Part shown: piece after piece, positions 38,665-50,879 of the stretch
Position numbering within the stretch: the first letter of the stretch is position 1
Layout: every line of letters begins with the position of its first letter
Source of the DNA: Mangifera indica
Taxonomy: Eukaryota; Streptophyta; Magnoliopsida; Sapindales; Anacardiaceae
Assembly: GCF_011075055.1 (NCBI RefSeq)
Contig: NC_058152.1
Span: 7,440,001 to 7,504,000, forward strand
Direction of reading: 5' to 3'
Length of the DNA stretch: 64,000 bases
The notes under the pieces: model-generated
The model's database searches: none
What the model was told of the DNA's origin: nothing
What the model saw: only the letters and a program-made list of their open reading frames with translations
Translations under genes and position numbers: made by a program

Positions 38665-39402
38665 AAATTAATCATCATATAACTTATTCTATCCATAAAA
38701 CTAATTAATATACTTTCTGTGATTTAATTAAAAATGGTGCAGGTGCAATATAATAAGTGTGGAAGCATGCACAGTATCCTATCCACCCAAATAACTTACA
38801 CATGCTTAATTCCTTCTCCTTTTCTTTTATTTCTTCTTCAACCTACAGACTACGTAATTTAAGCTGGCTTCCTGGAAAGAAGATGACGACAACTTGCATG
38901 TTCTTTCAGATTTCGCTTCCTAACAGTTTCAGGTGGTGACTCAGTCACAACACCATTACATCAGTTTCGTGCAAATACGTCTAGTGTCTACTGCCACGCA
39001 TATAATAGTCGATCTCCGTTTATTCATCAAAGATCTATGATCACTTTCTCTCTAACTTTCAAACATCAAAACATCTCATAACTAATCATTATCATCAATA
39101 CTGTACGCTACCTCCACATAATACAAACATATAATCACACACACACATATATATATAAAACCAACTTTCAAAATCTAGTTTATGACATGCAAAGTTTTAC
39201 ATGGAATTTATGGCCTACCTCTCCTCCGACGATTACGTCGGTCTTCATGTGGCAGTTATCTCCCCGTCTAATTCCTTTCCTGGTCGACAAGCAACAGGTT
39301 CAGCTCTCTCCCTTTTTGACCAAAAGAATCGATTTTAAGAAAAAAAAACTGTGAAGATGTGAACTGTAGCAGCCAGAAAAAAAATGGCTGTTTTTCTTTT
39401 CT

Positions 39403-39410
39403 TTATATAA
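39403..39410 (+). promoter_or_regulatory. TATA-like box in the candidate solo LTR
   Basis: ttatataagg lies in a suitable place for an LTR promoter. Position and sequence only; no transcript evidence. Confidence 0.4.
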
Positions 39411-39813
39411 GGAAGCAGCAAAGTATTCGCCCCTAGGAAAGTAACCGCTTTAATAATGAAAAGGAGACGTTTCCCTTTCTCTGCCCCCATTTTCCGGCAT
39501 TGATATCACTCCAAAACGCCTCCAGAACAAAAATTTATTTGTGGCCTTAAATTCCCATATCAGTGTGACTTTTAAAACTAAACGTGTAAATATACAAATA
39601 TTTAATTCGTATATTAAAAAAAATATAGCAACGAAATGCTCTTTCGAATTCTCTCTTGATGTATATAATTTCTGGATACAAGCATATACACACAATTTTA
39701 ATACTAACAAAATAATCGGACAATGATAACGAAATGACTAAATTGTCCTTTTTATTAATTTGAGAATATTACATTTACCTTGAAAGATTGAACTTTTGTG
39801 GTGGGGTGTTACA

Positions 39814-41840
39814 CTACCTCTAACTCATCATTAATAGCACAAACAATTCAAAGAGCTTTTTTTATCCTATCTAGTAAGCTAACATTTGATTATCATTTGT
39901 AACTTTTAGGGAGGCTCTCTGGGCATTTAGCTCTGAACGCAAACCTTGTTTATAGGCTTGTCACCCTGGATAATGAATTCTTTCAATTACAATCTTGGGG
40001 TCAGCTTATGGTGAATCCAAATTATTAGTATCTAGCAAGCATGTGTTATCAGCATGCATAAAGCATGAGTTGTCTACACTTAAAACACATAAGATTTCTA
40101 TATGCTCATTATGTAAGTTATCTACATATAGTTCCTCAGGTGAGAGGATGCTTTCATATTGAGTAGTTATTTTCTAGTGCTGTGAGTTACTTTCTACACA
40201 TTAAAGACACAAACTATTATCAACATATCATTGGTTAGCACCAATACAACTAAGGGGTTGCAATATACTTGTTAAAGGGATGCCTCTAAAGCAATAATAA
40301 AATCTTGATGGGGTTTATGTAGTACTCACCTTTCTAAGCATAAGTTATGACCTACATATTGACTATGAGTTTGGTTCCTATATTGAAAAGCATCCTAATA
40401 CTATCTTAATGGATCAAGAAGAGTAGTTAAAAAGGATGTCTCTGACTAATGTAGGTTAGAGTCTTAACATGTTGATAGGGTGAGAGTTATCTTCATATAT
40501 AGAGCACAAGTTTTCTACATGTCAAACCTAACACAGGTCATCTGTACGTTGTATTTGATGTTAGGTAGTAGTTTAGACTCTATTGATAGTCACTAGGATG
40601 GTAGATGGATTCTAGATCAAGTTTTTGTAATATAAACTAGTCAAACCATCTCTCAGCATGTAACCACCTGATCTTTAACTACATGATGACTATTGATTGT
40701 TTGGTAAGGTTGCTCTTGGGGATAAGCAACTTGGTAATTGGTAGTAACTATTTCCATGTGGGAACAACCACATCTGCATGATTGATTGTTGCTTTTTCTC
40801 AACCTAGGTGGATGGAGCATTTTTAGTGTGAGCCATTGAAAAACACTTGCTTCAAAGAAAGTATGAAATCAAATTTGTTGAAAAACTAAAGAGAGCCATT
40901 TTAGGTTTTCCTCCTAGCTGCAAAAACCATTGGTACGAGAAAATGCACAAACATGATAACAAAACTATCTAGGAATGTTACCAAGAGATGTGATAAAAGT
41001 GTAACAGAGAGTGCTCTTATGCGAGTAATAAAAGCAATAAAAGAATAAAAGAAGAATACATTTTTTAAGTGGTTTAGTTCTCTATGCAATAGTTAAGTGA
41101 ATCGTTATGTTATTACTTTTTCTCTCACAATTTGTTTCTCTAGGATCAATTATAGAGAGTTATCCTTGTAGATTATCAAAAGACCTTTGGAGAGAATTTA
41201 ATGAATGTCTTCAGCTTTGTCTTAAAAAGATTTTAAGAGAAGAATATAACAAAAGATCTCAAAGTAAAAGCCATAAAGCCCTTACATTATACTTTTTGTT
41301 TTGTTTATACACATGGTGGGGGAGGATGTTGTTGTCATCCAGTGCACATGATGTCTGAGGTTTCACTAAGCTCACATGTTTGTTCAATTAAGAAAATATG
41401 TGTACTATCAGGATCATTACATGTTGGAGGACATTGGGTGTAGTGCCAAACACTTTTTATTTAATGCGATACATGTTAAATAGATTTGATCACTTTGCAT
41501 TTAATGTGCTATTGGAACTAAACATCTCCTTTTGCATTAAATACTAGGTTAGAAAGGTGATAATTATATCTAGTTACCTTTATCGACAATTTCAATACCT
41601 TGTTTAATAGTGAAGACGTGTTCATAATCAAATAGCTGTGTCAAGATGGAAATCTCTGTATCTATATTATATAACTATATGTGTCTTGATGACGTGAGTT
41701 ATCCATAAGCTTTTAGGATAATTTATCTACATGTCTGTGAGGAGGTACTAGGTCGTTGAGCTATTAGATACACATCAAGAATTTGTCACTTGACAATTTG
41801 TGTGAGCTACAAGTATTAAGTAGTGAATCCTAGTAGCACA
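39814..41840. other. Non-coding region with a recurring agttatctacatg motif
   Basis: No supported gene. Loose variants of a(g)agttatctacatg recur near 40067, 40111, 40183, 40486, 40508, 40535, 41694 and 41722, which suggests decayed internal repeats of an LTR or similar element. A frame at 41107-41358 has no recognisable domain and is not called as a gene. Confidence 0.45.
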
Positions 41841-43683
41841 ACACATATTTTTTTTTTTCCTGTTTGACACGGTTTGGTTCTTGAACTTTTACAGTATGAT
41901 ACGCAACCATTGTTTTGACAATCTTGTTTTGGTACGAGATAGTTCGGCTCGACCCAAAAACCAAACTGTACTGCATTTGTCCGCCCTACCCGTTAATGCT
42001 AATTAATATTATATAAAATTGGATTAGACAAATCTCACACTTTGATGAATTTTTATAATATCACGTGCGTATCACATCAATTATATCACAAACTAATGCA
42101 TGGATACTATATAAATATTCAGTTTATAAATTATTAATTTATCAATATGTAATATTGAAAAATAATTTTTAAGAAAATTTTAAAAACGATACCTTTACAC
42201 AATAATGTATCATTGATTATAGGAATCTCCGCTTCACCTTTTTTTCACATTCTAATGTAACGCCTGAGTGAATATTTGAAAACACTTAGCAGTTCTCTTG
42301 CTGCTGTTATAATGATGCAATTTATGTAATATTGGCTTAGGAATGACCAATCAATTTGCAAATTTCATTGTTTTGAATGTTGGAGTCCATATGTATGTCT
42401 CCAAGGGTTCAACCGGCTGATTTACTAGCTACGTTCTTTGATTGGCCACTTGGTTTCGATTTTTTTGGCGTACATAGGTTCATATCTGACTAAAGATAGC
42501 TTGAAGAATGAACCCTTTTTGTCCATAAAATGTTGATGTCATACGAGGGTTTCGATAAGCAGAAAATGGTCAATTCTCTGATACGGACTACGATAATAAA
42601 AATTGGGTGTCATCGTTTCCATGCCTATTCTAGTTTATAATTGGCATGGATATGTATATGTGAGAACGCATTTTTTTTTTTGTTAAAATAAAAAAATCTC
42701 TTCTTACCCTTTATATCTGTAATATATCTAAAAATGCAGACGAAGTAATTGCATCACCACAAGAAGATAAGCATCTTCCGACGAACTCTACTCCCACATA
42801 TACCATTTTAACCGGATTACATACCTGTGCTCACACGACTCTCCGTCACTCAACATCAAAAGTGTCCAAACAAATTTCACGCCACTTCCTTAGAGTAGTA
42901 CGCCAAGAGAACACGGTGTCGTCTTATTTCCATAGAGATGCACAAAAACGCCTATTACAACACGTTGGGATACATGTTTTTACTTATTAAACGTAGATTT
43001 TTCTTGATGAGAATTTTTGTAACAAACAAACAAACAAACAAACAAAGGAGTTTGAATTTTTTACAAGAAATTTCTAAGATTCTATCATGCTTGTGCAAAA
43101 ACTGTAAACATTAAGTAATAATGACAAGCTCAAAAAAGATAAGGAAATGAACATAAAATCAGATACAAGGGATACAAAAGCACTACATCTTTGTAGTATA
43201 ATCAAGTCCATGGTTTGAGAAAAGACGATATTTATAAAAATAAATACAAACCTCTTAACATTACAATCACACAAGAAAACCACTAGCCACCGAAGGACAA
43301 AATAAAATATATGGTAATTCAAACTGAAAGTCTTTAATTCCTCAATTTCCAAAGGTGCTTGTAGCTCAAGCATAAAGGTCTTCTCACAAATGAAAAGCCT
43401 CAAAATGATGCTGTCTTTTTTTTTTCAATTGTAAAAGTTTCAATATTTGAGGCAATCGATTAAACCATCACTATATTTCTGTCTGTAGTCAAGAAATTAA
43501 ATGTTTGGCCTAGGTACACGCAAGAAGTTAATATATAAATATATAACGTATAAAATCCATCTCTCGTTCAATTCAAATCAAATGCATTTATCCCAATTTG
43601 AAGCAGCCATGCCATGCATACCTGAAGATCAGAAAATTAACCTGATATCCATAAAGCTATGAAATTCTTTATATAATTATTAA
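41841..43683. other. Intergenic region downstream of the membrane protein gene
   Basis: No gene is supported. The right-hand part is the likely 3' UTR and flank of the minus-strand gene at 43684-44214. It contains a short (AAAC)n repeat. A 109-codon minus-strand frame at 43074-43403 is hydrophobic, but it has no recognisable family and lies in this downstream flank. Confidence 0.5.
43021..43046. repeat. (CAAA)n microsatellite
   Basis: About six perfect aaac/caaa units. Confidence 0.9.
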
Positions 43684-44214
43684 TTATGACGGAAGGGACG
43701 AGGTCAATGGGATTTCACTCTCCCGAGAGGCGATTGAATTGTTTGAAGATGAAGGAGTTTGTTTATTTTCCACTTTATTATCTCTCCTTCCTTCGCCGTT
43801 ATGATTTTCAGTGCCATCGCCTTCGTATTCAACCTCGACGGAGGGAGCTTCTGTCGGCGCTGTTGGAGAATCGTTATTGTTCCCTTTTGATCCTGTGCTA
43901 TAAGAATTTGAAAGATTACGATTCTCTCCGCCTCTGCTACCGCCCCCACCACCGCCACCATCACAACCAAATCCAACGACCATCCTGAATCCGAAAACCC
44001 GCGAAAAGATTCGATACATGCAAGTTACAAACCAGAATAGCCAAGGGAGACAAACGAGGGTGACACCTGCAATGGCCAGCCATGATGTGGAATTGGATTC
44101 AGGGAGGATCATGTACATTACGAGGAAGCCGCCCCCGGCGGCTATACAAAGAAACAAAGCGAAAGAGACGAGCCATACAAAAGTGTTTCCAGATTGAGGA
44201 TCTCGAACTGCCAT
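43684..44214 (-). CDS. Small two-span membrane protein, uncharacterised
   Basis: A single-exon frame of 176 codons when started at MAVRDPQSG (44214); an in-frame Met ten codons upstream (44244) is possible, but the inner start gives a typical polar N-terminus before the first span. Two hydrophobic segments are evident: about residues 12-36 (FVWLVSFALFLCIAAGGGFL...) and about 43-68 (WLAIAGVTLVCLPWLFWFVT). A hydrophilic tail follows, starting with a Gly run (CDGGGGGGGSRGG), then Ser/Asn-rich and Glu-rich sequence ending LTSSLPS. No catalytic motif is seen. The hairpin-plus-disordered-tail layout suggests a plant-specific membrane protein of unknown role. The frame is free of stops among heavily decayed neighbours, which supports selection. 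No other family was recognised. Confidence 0.8.
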   Translation of the reverse strand: MAVRDPQSGNTFVWLVSFALFLCIAAGGGFLVMYMILPESNSTSWLAIAGVTLVCLPWLFWFVTCMYRIFSRVFGFRMVVGFGCDGGGGGGGSRGGENRNLSNSYSTGSKGNNNDSPTAPTEAPSVEVEYEGDGTENHNGEGRRDNKVENKQTPSSSNNSIASRESEIPLTSSLPS

Positions 44215-44244
44215 TTGGGAATAAGATAATAATTTGAAGATCAA

Positions 44245-44900
44245 AACATCTAAAGAAAGGCTTTATCATCGTCCATTCTATTCATGAATATGAATGTTGG
44301 TTTGCATGATCCAGAATTAGGCCATAGAAGCATCCATGAAAGATCTTCAAACGTCATTGGGGTTTCACAGAGTTGACATATTCAAACTTCAAAAGCTGTT
44401 GACGTGAAAAATGGTGGAGGGAGATGAAACAAAAAACTTAACGGAAGGAGAGAGAGAAGTGACGAATATTTAATAGTTTTTATTTAAAATCAGACAAAAA
44501 AAAAATGATGAAAATAGCATAAAATTGTTATTTCTACATGTAATTTATATAATGTTTAAGCTCTTATTACGTGCTTCCTGTTGAAACAGACATTACGTTT
44601 CCAACTATTTTTAATTTATAGTATGATAGTAAAACTGTTGGTTGTCACTCCATGTGTTTGGCTCAAAATTGGCTGCTTAATTGTTAAGGGAAAAATAGTG
44701 TTTTTGCATTTATTGGATGTACATAAAGGTTTTTGGCTTTTTTTTTTTTAACGGTTTAATCTGAATCCTTACGGAATTATTAAGAGACAAAGTGCAAAGA
44801 GAGTCTGAGAGTTTATATGTGGATGCATTAGGGTTTGTGTTCTTGTACAATTAGAGATTTGGATGAAACATATGCACGTAGTTATTGTAAAGAGTGTGAG
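44245..44900 (-). other. Upstream region of the membrane protein gene
   Basis: No gene. On the minus strand attaaatattcg (around 44466-44475) followed by a pyrimidine patch (ctctctctcc) could be a TATA element and Y patch for the gene ending at 43684, with a leader of about 220 bases. TTGAC cores lie at 44373-44377 and 44399-44403. These are sequence matches only. Confidence 0.35.
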
Positions 44901-44939
44901 AGTATATTGTAACACTTGTTCCCGTGGATAATACAACTA

Positions 44940-44980
44940 GGGAGGGGAAGGAAGGGGTGGGGAGAGAGGTGGAGAGGGGG
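44940..44980 (+). other. G-rich tract, potential G-quadruplex
   Basis: Five runs of three to five G within 41 bases (ggg, gggg, gggg, gggg, ggggg) with short purine loops meet the usual G-quadruplex pattern. The tract is followed by a pyrimidine-rich stretch (about 45019-45100). It may belong to the left flank of the hAT relic. Confidence 0.75.
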
Positions 44981-45845
44981 TATCAATCTCTGTCTCCATT
45001 ATGAGGATAATAAAAAATCCCCCTCTTCGTTTCTTTCTCGTGAAGAAAAACTTCTTCTTCTCTCCTATCCCCATTCCCATACCTGTGGAAAAATTTTTCT
45101 CCCTATATCTGTAAATATAAATTTTAATTATTTCCTGTTTTTCAATAGATAAAATAAATTATATTTACCCAAAATATTACTTGCTACAAGAGCTATAAAA
45201 TATTCACTAGTTACTTTAGTTCAAATACAAATTTTTCTTTTTATAAAAAAATCAATAGTATTCACAAAATCTACAATATGCAATAATCAATCCTTTCATT
45301 AGTAGTTTTTCATGTTGATATCTTCATTAATTATTCATATTGATACAAAGTAACATTTTAAAAAACTAACCTACAATAATTAATTTCAAAAGCAAAATTA
45401 ATTTAAAAGCAGTATATATAGGAAATACTAGTGAATTTGTAATTAAAAATATAAAACTAATTTAAATATACTAAAAAATCAAAATCCACTTACATGCTAA
45501 ACATCAAGGTTGGACAATGAAACTCAAGTCCATATCATCAATTTCAACCACAACATTTGCAAAAGTAGGTAATGAATTCTTACAATATTTTAAAAACCAA
45601 TGATCCATATTCCACTTGAAAATAAAATTAATTATTTGATTTGATTAGAGAGATTAATGAAAATACTTGCTATCTTTTGAATCATTATCATCATAGATTG
45701 TTGAACAAGACTCTTCACCTTTCAAGAAAATTTAAAAAAAAATTAAAGACTAACAAAATTTAGTAATTATTAACTTTATATTAAAGTAGATAAAAATTCA
45801 TTTTATTACCCCTTTGGTCAGCCCATAACCAATTTTGAGAACACC
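44981..45845. other. Non-coding sequence left of the hAT relic
   Basis: AT-rich apart from a pyrimidine-rich start. Probably the 3' flank and subterminal region of the hAT element. No gene. Confidence 0.4.
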
Positions 45846-47760
45846 TTAATGCCTCAAATATACTTGAAGTCTATTGCAAAGTAGACTTAGTACCTTTCTA
45901 GTAGTGCTAAAAGTAGACTCAAAAGCAACAGTAGAGATTGGAATAGCAAAAATATCTCGAGCAGTCTTCTGCAAGGTTGAATATTTAGGCCCATTTAACT
46001 TCCACCAAGTCAATATATCAAAGTCCAAACTCTTAGGTAAAGTTGCTCTTCTAAATAACATTCAAATTCTGACTTTCTTAAGATATTACTTTATTCTTGT
46101 TCAATAAACATATCAAAACATGCTAGGTACTCATCATCGCAAAAACTGGATTGAGAAGAAGATGAAGCAAACAAAGTTTGACTTGTACTACTTATATGCT
46201 CAGGTTGATATTCATAAAACAAATCACGACAATATTATTGAATTTTGATTATTTCGTCTTTATTGTCATCTCCATTTATCAAAGGAAAGAAATAGTCTAA
46301 CAATTTTATTTTGAATCTAAGGTCTAAAACAATGGCCACCCCCATAACACCATGAATCACACTCTAATACTTGTTAAATTTTTTAATCATTTGTATAGTC
46401 ATCTTCTTTATCATGAGCCATTTTGTCAAATTAATTTTGATTTGACAAATTTTCAAAAAATATTCATTTGCAGTCATAAATTTAGTGTCAAAAAATAATA
46501 GAGTGGCATTATAAAATATTTCCAATTTCTCACAAATATCTTGTGCCAAGTCCGACTCTTTCTCCATTGGTAAACATTTATATATTGACTTACAAAGCTT
46601 TAACCAACAAAAAAATTCTTTGTAAATCAAAGTAGTATTAAACATAAGATTAGTTGAGTTCCAACGAGTCTTACAATTAAAAGACAATTTCTTTGTAATT
46701 TGAATGCCTAATTGATTGACTGCTTTATTAAATTTTTTGTCCTTTATAGGTGATGCTCTCCAAAAGGCAACACTCTCTCAAATCTTTGCAATTTCATCAC
46801 TAATTACAAATAAACCATCTTGAACAATTAAATTGAGAATGTAAGCACAAAAACACATATGAAACAATGAATCATGAAGCTTAAGTGATAAATGCTTATT
46901 GTATCATTAGTGGAACAATTGTCCATAGTCAATGTGGAAAACTTTCTATTAATATTCCACTCATAAAAATAATCGACCAACACCTCATAAATCACATCTT
47001 TTGTATGTGAGGTAGGAACATAAACAAACCTACAATTCAAATAGAAAATTGTTTATTAAATATATATATATTAACAAAATATATTAAAAGACATTAAACA
47101 TAAAAAAAAAACTTTTACCGTATAAGTCTATTTTGTAACTCTCATTTGTTATCGATGAAGTGGGTTGTAATAGTCATGTACCTTTTGTTTTGGTTGCTTG
47201 TAGTCCACAAATCACAAGTGATTGTAATTCTTCTCAAATTTTTGTTTAACAATTTTATTGTCTTGCCCTTTTAAACATCATAAATGTTCATTGTCCTTCT
47301 TAATGGTATTCCTAGAGACCATCTTAAACAAATGTTGAATGGTGCTGCAAAATCTCCTAAACCCACAATGATCTACTATACTTAAAGGATACTCATACAG
47401 TATAATCATATTTGTAAGGTCTTTTCTACCTACCTCTTAATCAAGTTGACAAGTGGATAATGTCAATTTATTAGTCACTCCATGGGACCCTACAAGCAAC
47501 TTATGTGTTACATCATGATATTTTCTCTTTAGACAAATTTTATAATAATCATGTAAATATTTGGTGTCATTTTTGCCCTGCTTACCAATTGTTTGTGGCA
47601 ATAGTTACACTCTGCCTTGTTTTTTCCAATAACCTTTACTTTCTTGAAATGTTGTCATACAATTGATTTACACCTTCCAACAGGACCAATAATAAAAGAG
47701 TTGTTAGGTGCATTTTGAAGAGGGCTTGAACAAGAATTATCCATCTCTTGACTTGATTTA
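45846..47760 (-). pseudogene. hAT transposase relic (RICESLEEPER-like)
   Basis: Read from 47760 down: a BED-type zinc finger region with VIGKNKAECNYCHKQLVS (near 47640-47590); HLFKMVSRNTIKKD (near 47340-47290); RFVYVPTSHTKDVIYEVLVD and FSTLTMDNCSTND of the core (47040-46890); FNCKTRWNSTNLMFNTTL (near 46680-46630) and LAQDICEKLEIFYNATLLFF; and a C-terminal dimerisation block FDILTWWKLNGPKYSTLQKT plus ARDIFAIPISTVAFESTFST (46015-45885), very like RICESLEEPER and other domesticated-type plant hATs. Several frameshifts and stops separate the blocks. Terminal repeats and an 8-bp duplication could not be assigned, so element limits are open. Confidence 0.9.
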
Positions 47761-48930
47761 TTACTTTTAACAATAGGAGATTGCATATGATTACTTTTTA
47801 CTGAAATTGCAATATGATGACCACTTTCAGAAGATATTAATTTTTTTAAGGATCAAGAATTTTGAATGTTAACATCTTCAATTTTTTCTAACACCTTACA
47901 CTTCGTTAGATGGAAGTTGAAATTATTATCGATAGTCTTTGCTTCTTAGTGACACTAAAGACTGCAATAAACAAAAGTATTAATACCATACGTTCATAAA
48001 AACATCGACTTTTCTGCACAATTAAGAAACAATACAACAACTTCAATAGCATGAACACAAAAGCTTAAGTGTAAACATGTGAGGTGTAAGGTAATCATAT
48101 TGAGGTAGACTTATGAAAGTAAACTCAACACTGGCCAACTCAAAATCAAGAAGATGGTAAAGCTATGATTGATTAGAGAAAATATAAATAGATGATGGTT
48201 GGGTTTGTGGCAGTGAGTGTAATATCCAAGAAAAAAGAGATTTAGATTTAGGGTTAAAAGATGGGTGGCGAATTTTGTAATAAAAATTATTAAGGGTATA
48301 GTTTTTAGTAAATATATATTTGATTTAGGCCAATTTTGTAATAACCTTAAACATTTAAAATATATTAGATTTATGGGGTGAGGACATATGTATCCTTGTC
48401 CAAACCTGTTCTTGATTACAAAGATTTTTTTCGTCTTCATCCTTATTCCCATCCACATCTCTATTTCTATTGGAGAATTCTCCCTTTTAGAGTTGGGGAG
48501 GCTGAGGACCCCTAAATTCGGACCAAAATTGCCATGTCTAAATGAAACTATGAGAGAATAATTATTTTCCTTTTGTTTTTTTTCTAAATAATTGTTTTTA
48601 ACCTTAAACTTTAAAAGTGACATTTTCTCACTCTCTGTCAGGTTCTTTTAGTAAATTATGTTAAATTTTAGTGCAAAAACATTAATAAGATGATAATACC
48701 TTCAATAGTTGAATTTGAAGTTTTAATATAAATGAAATAAGTTAAATTACTTTTATAGCCTTATATTAACATTAAAAGTTACCTATATACCTTTTTACCT
48801 ACCCCAATTCACAATATCTTTCGTCAATCTCGTAAAAACCCTTACTTGTCATCAAAGACTCGAAACTTTGATCCTTGTTGCACTATCGTCACCCTTAACA
48901 CTAGAGTGACTCATTTATGTTGTTTTTCTT
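47761..48930. other. Non-coding sequence right of the hAT relic
   Basis: Likely includes the 5' part of the hAT element. The 48370-48510 segment contains cccatccacatctc and gttggggaggctgagg, reminiscent of the G/C-rich subterminal regions of hATs. A 170-codon frame (48111-48623, minus) has no recognisable domain and is not called. Confidence 0.4.
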
Positions 48931-49069
48931 AGAAGCTTGAATCTCATTGTCTTATGAGATCGAGAAGAGAAGGTTGGATCTTGTTTATGCCACCTTTCGA
49001 GAAGCATGGATCTTATCGTTATGTGAGATCGAGAGGAGGAGATGGTTGGATCTCATTAATGTTTCCTTC
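48931..49069. repeat. About 69-base imperfect tandem duplication
   Basis: Units 48931-48999 and 49000-49069 share agaagc.tgatct.at and gagatcgagag.ag, and both end in a ccttc-like block. They differ at roughly a fifth of positions, so the duplication is old. Confidence 0.8.
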
Positions 49070-50879
49070 ATCGTTTGATGATGCACTCTACTGCCATATT
49101 CATAAGTGCCTAAACAAGAACAACTGATGTTGCTTTTAGGAAGCACATCTCAGCTAGTCGCTTATTTGTTGTTTATGTTGACTTTGCTTTCACCACCTAT
49201 AACATAAGCTATTCTAATGGACTAAAGGGATGTCCTCTCTTATTCTTAACTCTTTAGTCTTCACTATCATGGTGTTAAGAGACATAACAAAGAATATCAA
49301 CATGACTAAGTCATGGTAAATATTTGACTATTTTCTTCTTATAGGCCCAAAAGCCATTTAGGTTGTTGTGCACGTCCAGTTTATAGGTCTATTGAGTTAT
49401 GCTACCTAAAGAGTTTAGGTCGAGTATAGTTGTTATAGTAAGTTATCTAAAGCTAATTGTCTATGGTTGTTTATATAATTTCATGCACACATTGTATCCT
49501 ATTTTATTATCAATCAGTTAACATTTATTCATCTCTTAACACACACAGAGACACATATATATATGTCTGTATGTATGTATTTATGTATGTATGATGAATG
49601 CCCTTAGATTGATAGAATTATGACGAGAGGATAAAAGAGTAACTTGATCATGAGAATCCTATAAACACATATGATGGTCTATATAAAAAGGTTCATAGCC
49701 TTAGTATTCTTTTGATAAAAGGAATAGATAATATGGGAAAACTATCATTGTGTTGAGTGAAGCCTATTAAAATGTAGTAATAGATTTCATTTGTTAAGAA
49801 TGTTGGTGTCAACTTGGTGCAACACATAAATGAATGTTGATTGCATTTTAACCGAACTTACCTGCCAAGAGGATTCTGCATAGATGGTAACCCTAATGTC
49901 TATAAAATAAATCCTCCAATGGATGGTCATGCATGTGATCCTTAGACTTTGGATAACCAAAACATTTCATGAACCAATCAGCCTAGGTTAATTCTAGACT
50001 AATGAATTTTTTTCAAACAGCTATTAATACAATAGTTATTAGCTATGTCGAGAATTCTAACAAGAAGATGTTAGATCAATGAAGGATTCATCACTCTTAG
50101 GTATAGGAAAAATATATCTTATGGTGCTATTTGATAAATGACTACGACCAATTAAATTTGTAACCAAACTGGGGATTAGGTTTGATGCCTAAATCCAATA
50201 ATATTTTATCTTTGTCTTAGAATTCAAGTTAAGAAGCTACATGAGCTACGATATTATTTCTATGCTTGATCTTTGATGAGATATCATAATAATGAAAGGA
50301 TTTAATTACAAAATAATTGTACCATTGAAAGCTAAAATTGATTAACATTAATTCTCTATTTATTGAATTGAAATTATATCTTGTTAGAGGCTAAACATGG
50401 TTTATAAATAAAGAAATGATTAATTGTAGTTTAATCATAATTTTATTCACTACCAACTTATTAAAGTAATATTGGTCACAAACAATAAGGGGTTATTTGT
50501 TATAACTTAGAAGAATATGGTTTAATGCACAAACAGTGAATTACCTTGGGTTATCCCAAAATTGGATATCTAAAAAATATGGCATAATAGTTAGGAATAA
50601 ATATTAGGCACAATATTAGGCCTAGTTATAGAAATTAAAAGACTGGGACAAAAGTGCATATATCCAATTTTAGGGGGTAGAGTATAAATAAATAGACTAA
50701 GGTAATGAGATATACCTTATAAATTGACACATATTGCATATTTATATGCCCTAGACGTCCTTATCAAATAAGGAGAGAAAATTTCATATAAAATTGTTTC
50801 TCTTTAATAACTTTTTATAGTCCTTCTATCCAATCGGTTCGTGAGACACTCTAAAAATCTTCACACTCTATTGATGTCA
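49070..50879. other. Non-coding, LTR-like sequence upstream of copia pol
   Basis: No coding frame found. Contains a (TATG)n microsatellite at about 49551-49592, and AT-rich stretches with a TATA-like ataaataaata near 50690. The style resembles a copia LTR or leader, but no boundaries could be set. Confidence 0.4.
49551..49592. repeat. (TA)n/(TATG)n microsatellite
   Basis: acacatatatatatgtctg followed by several tatg units with single interruptions. Confidence 0.85.

Larger units (their letters stand above)
37761..39813 (+). mobile_element. Candidate solo LTR, gypsy (chromovirus)-like
   Basis: A 2,053-base block starts TGTAATACCCC and ends GGGGTGTTACA: inverted ends that match at 10 of 11 bases and carry the TG...CA of LTRs. 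No PBS is next to the right end and no PPT next to the left, so no internal region remains. A TATA-like box (ttatataa, 39403-39410) lies about 400 bases from the right end, with a plausible U3-R-U5 order on the plus strand. Internal cccatctcaggcgtctctta-like repeats near 38210-38310 resemble U3 repeats of plant chromoviruses. Flanks tttac and ctacc do not form a convincing 5-bp duplication. Confidence 0.6.

Noticed and set aside
38757..38939. 60-codon frame with a Ser/Phe-rich stretch
   Set aside because: Lies entirely inside the candidate LTR between microsatellites, with no supporting signal.
37756..39818. Target duplication of the candidate solo LTR
   Set aside because: Flanks tttac and ctacc agree at only two of five positions (three of four if shortened), which is not convincing.
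41107..41358. 83-codon frame in an unassigned region
   Set aside because: No domain or conserved motif, and no splice or codon signal. It is within sequence that looks like a decayed repeat.
43074..43403. 109-codon hydrophobic minus-strand frame
   Set aside because: No recognisable domain, low-complexity hydrophobic composition from an AT-rich stretch, and position in the downstream flank of the gene at 43684-44214.
43704..43976. 90-codon minus-strand frame
   Set aside because: Shadow of the membrane protein gene in another frame.
44930..48520. Terminal repeats for the hAT relic (tagggaggggaag / ctgaggacccctaa)
   Set aside because: The ends match only over about five bases and the adjacent octamers (aatacaac and aattcgga) do not match.
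48111..48623. 170-codon minus-strand frame
   Set aside because: Long, but with no family resemblance; it sits in non-coding hAT flank and is rich in Leu/Phe/Ile as expected of AT-rich DNA.
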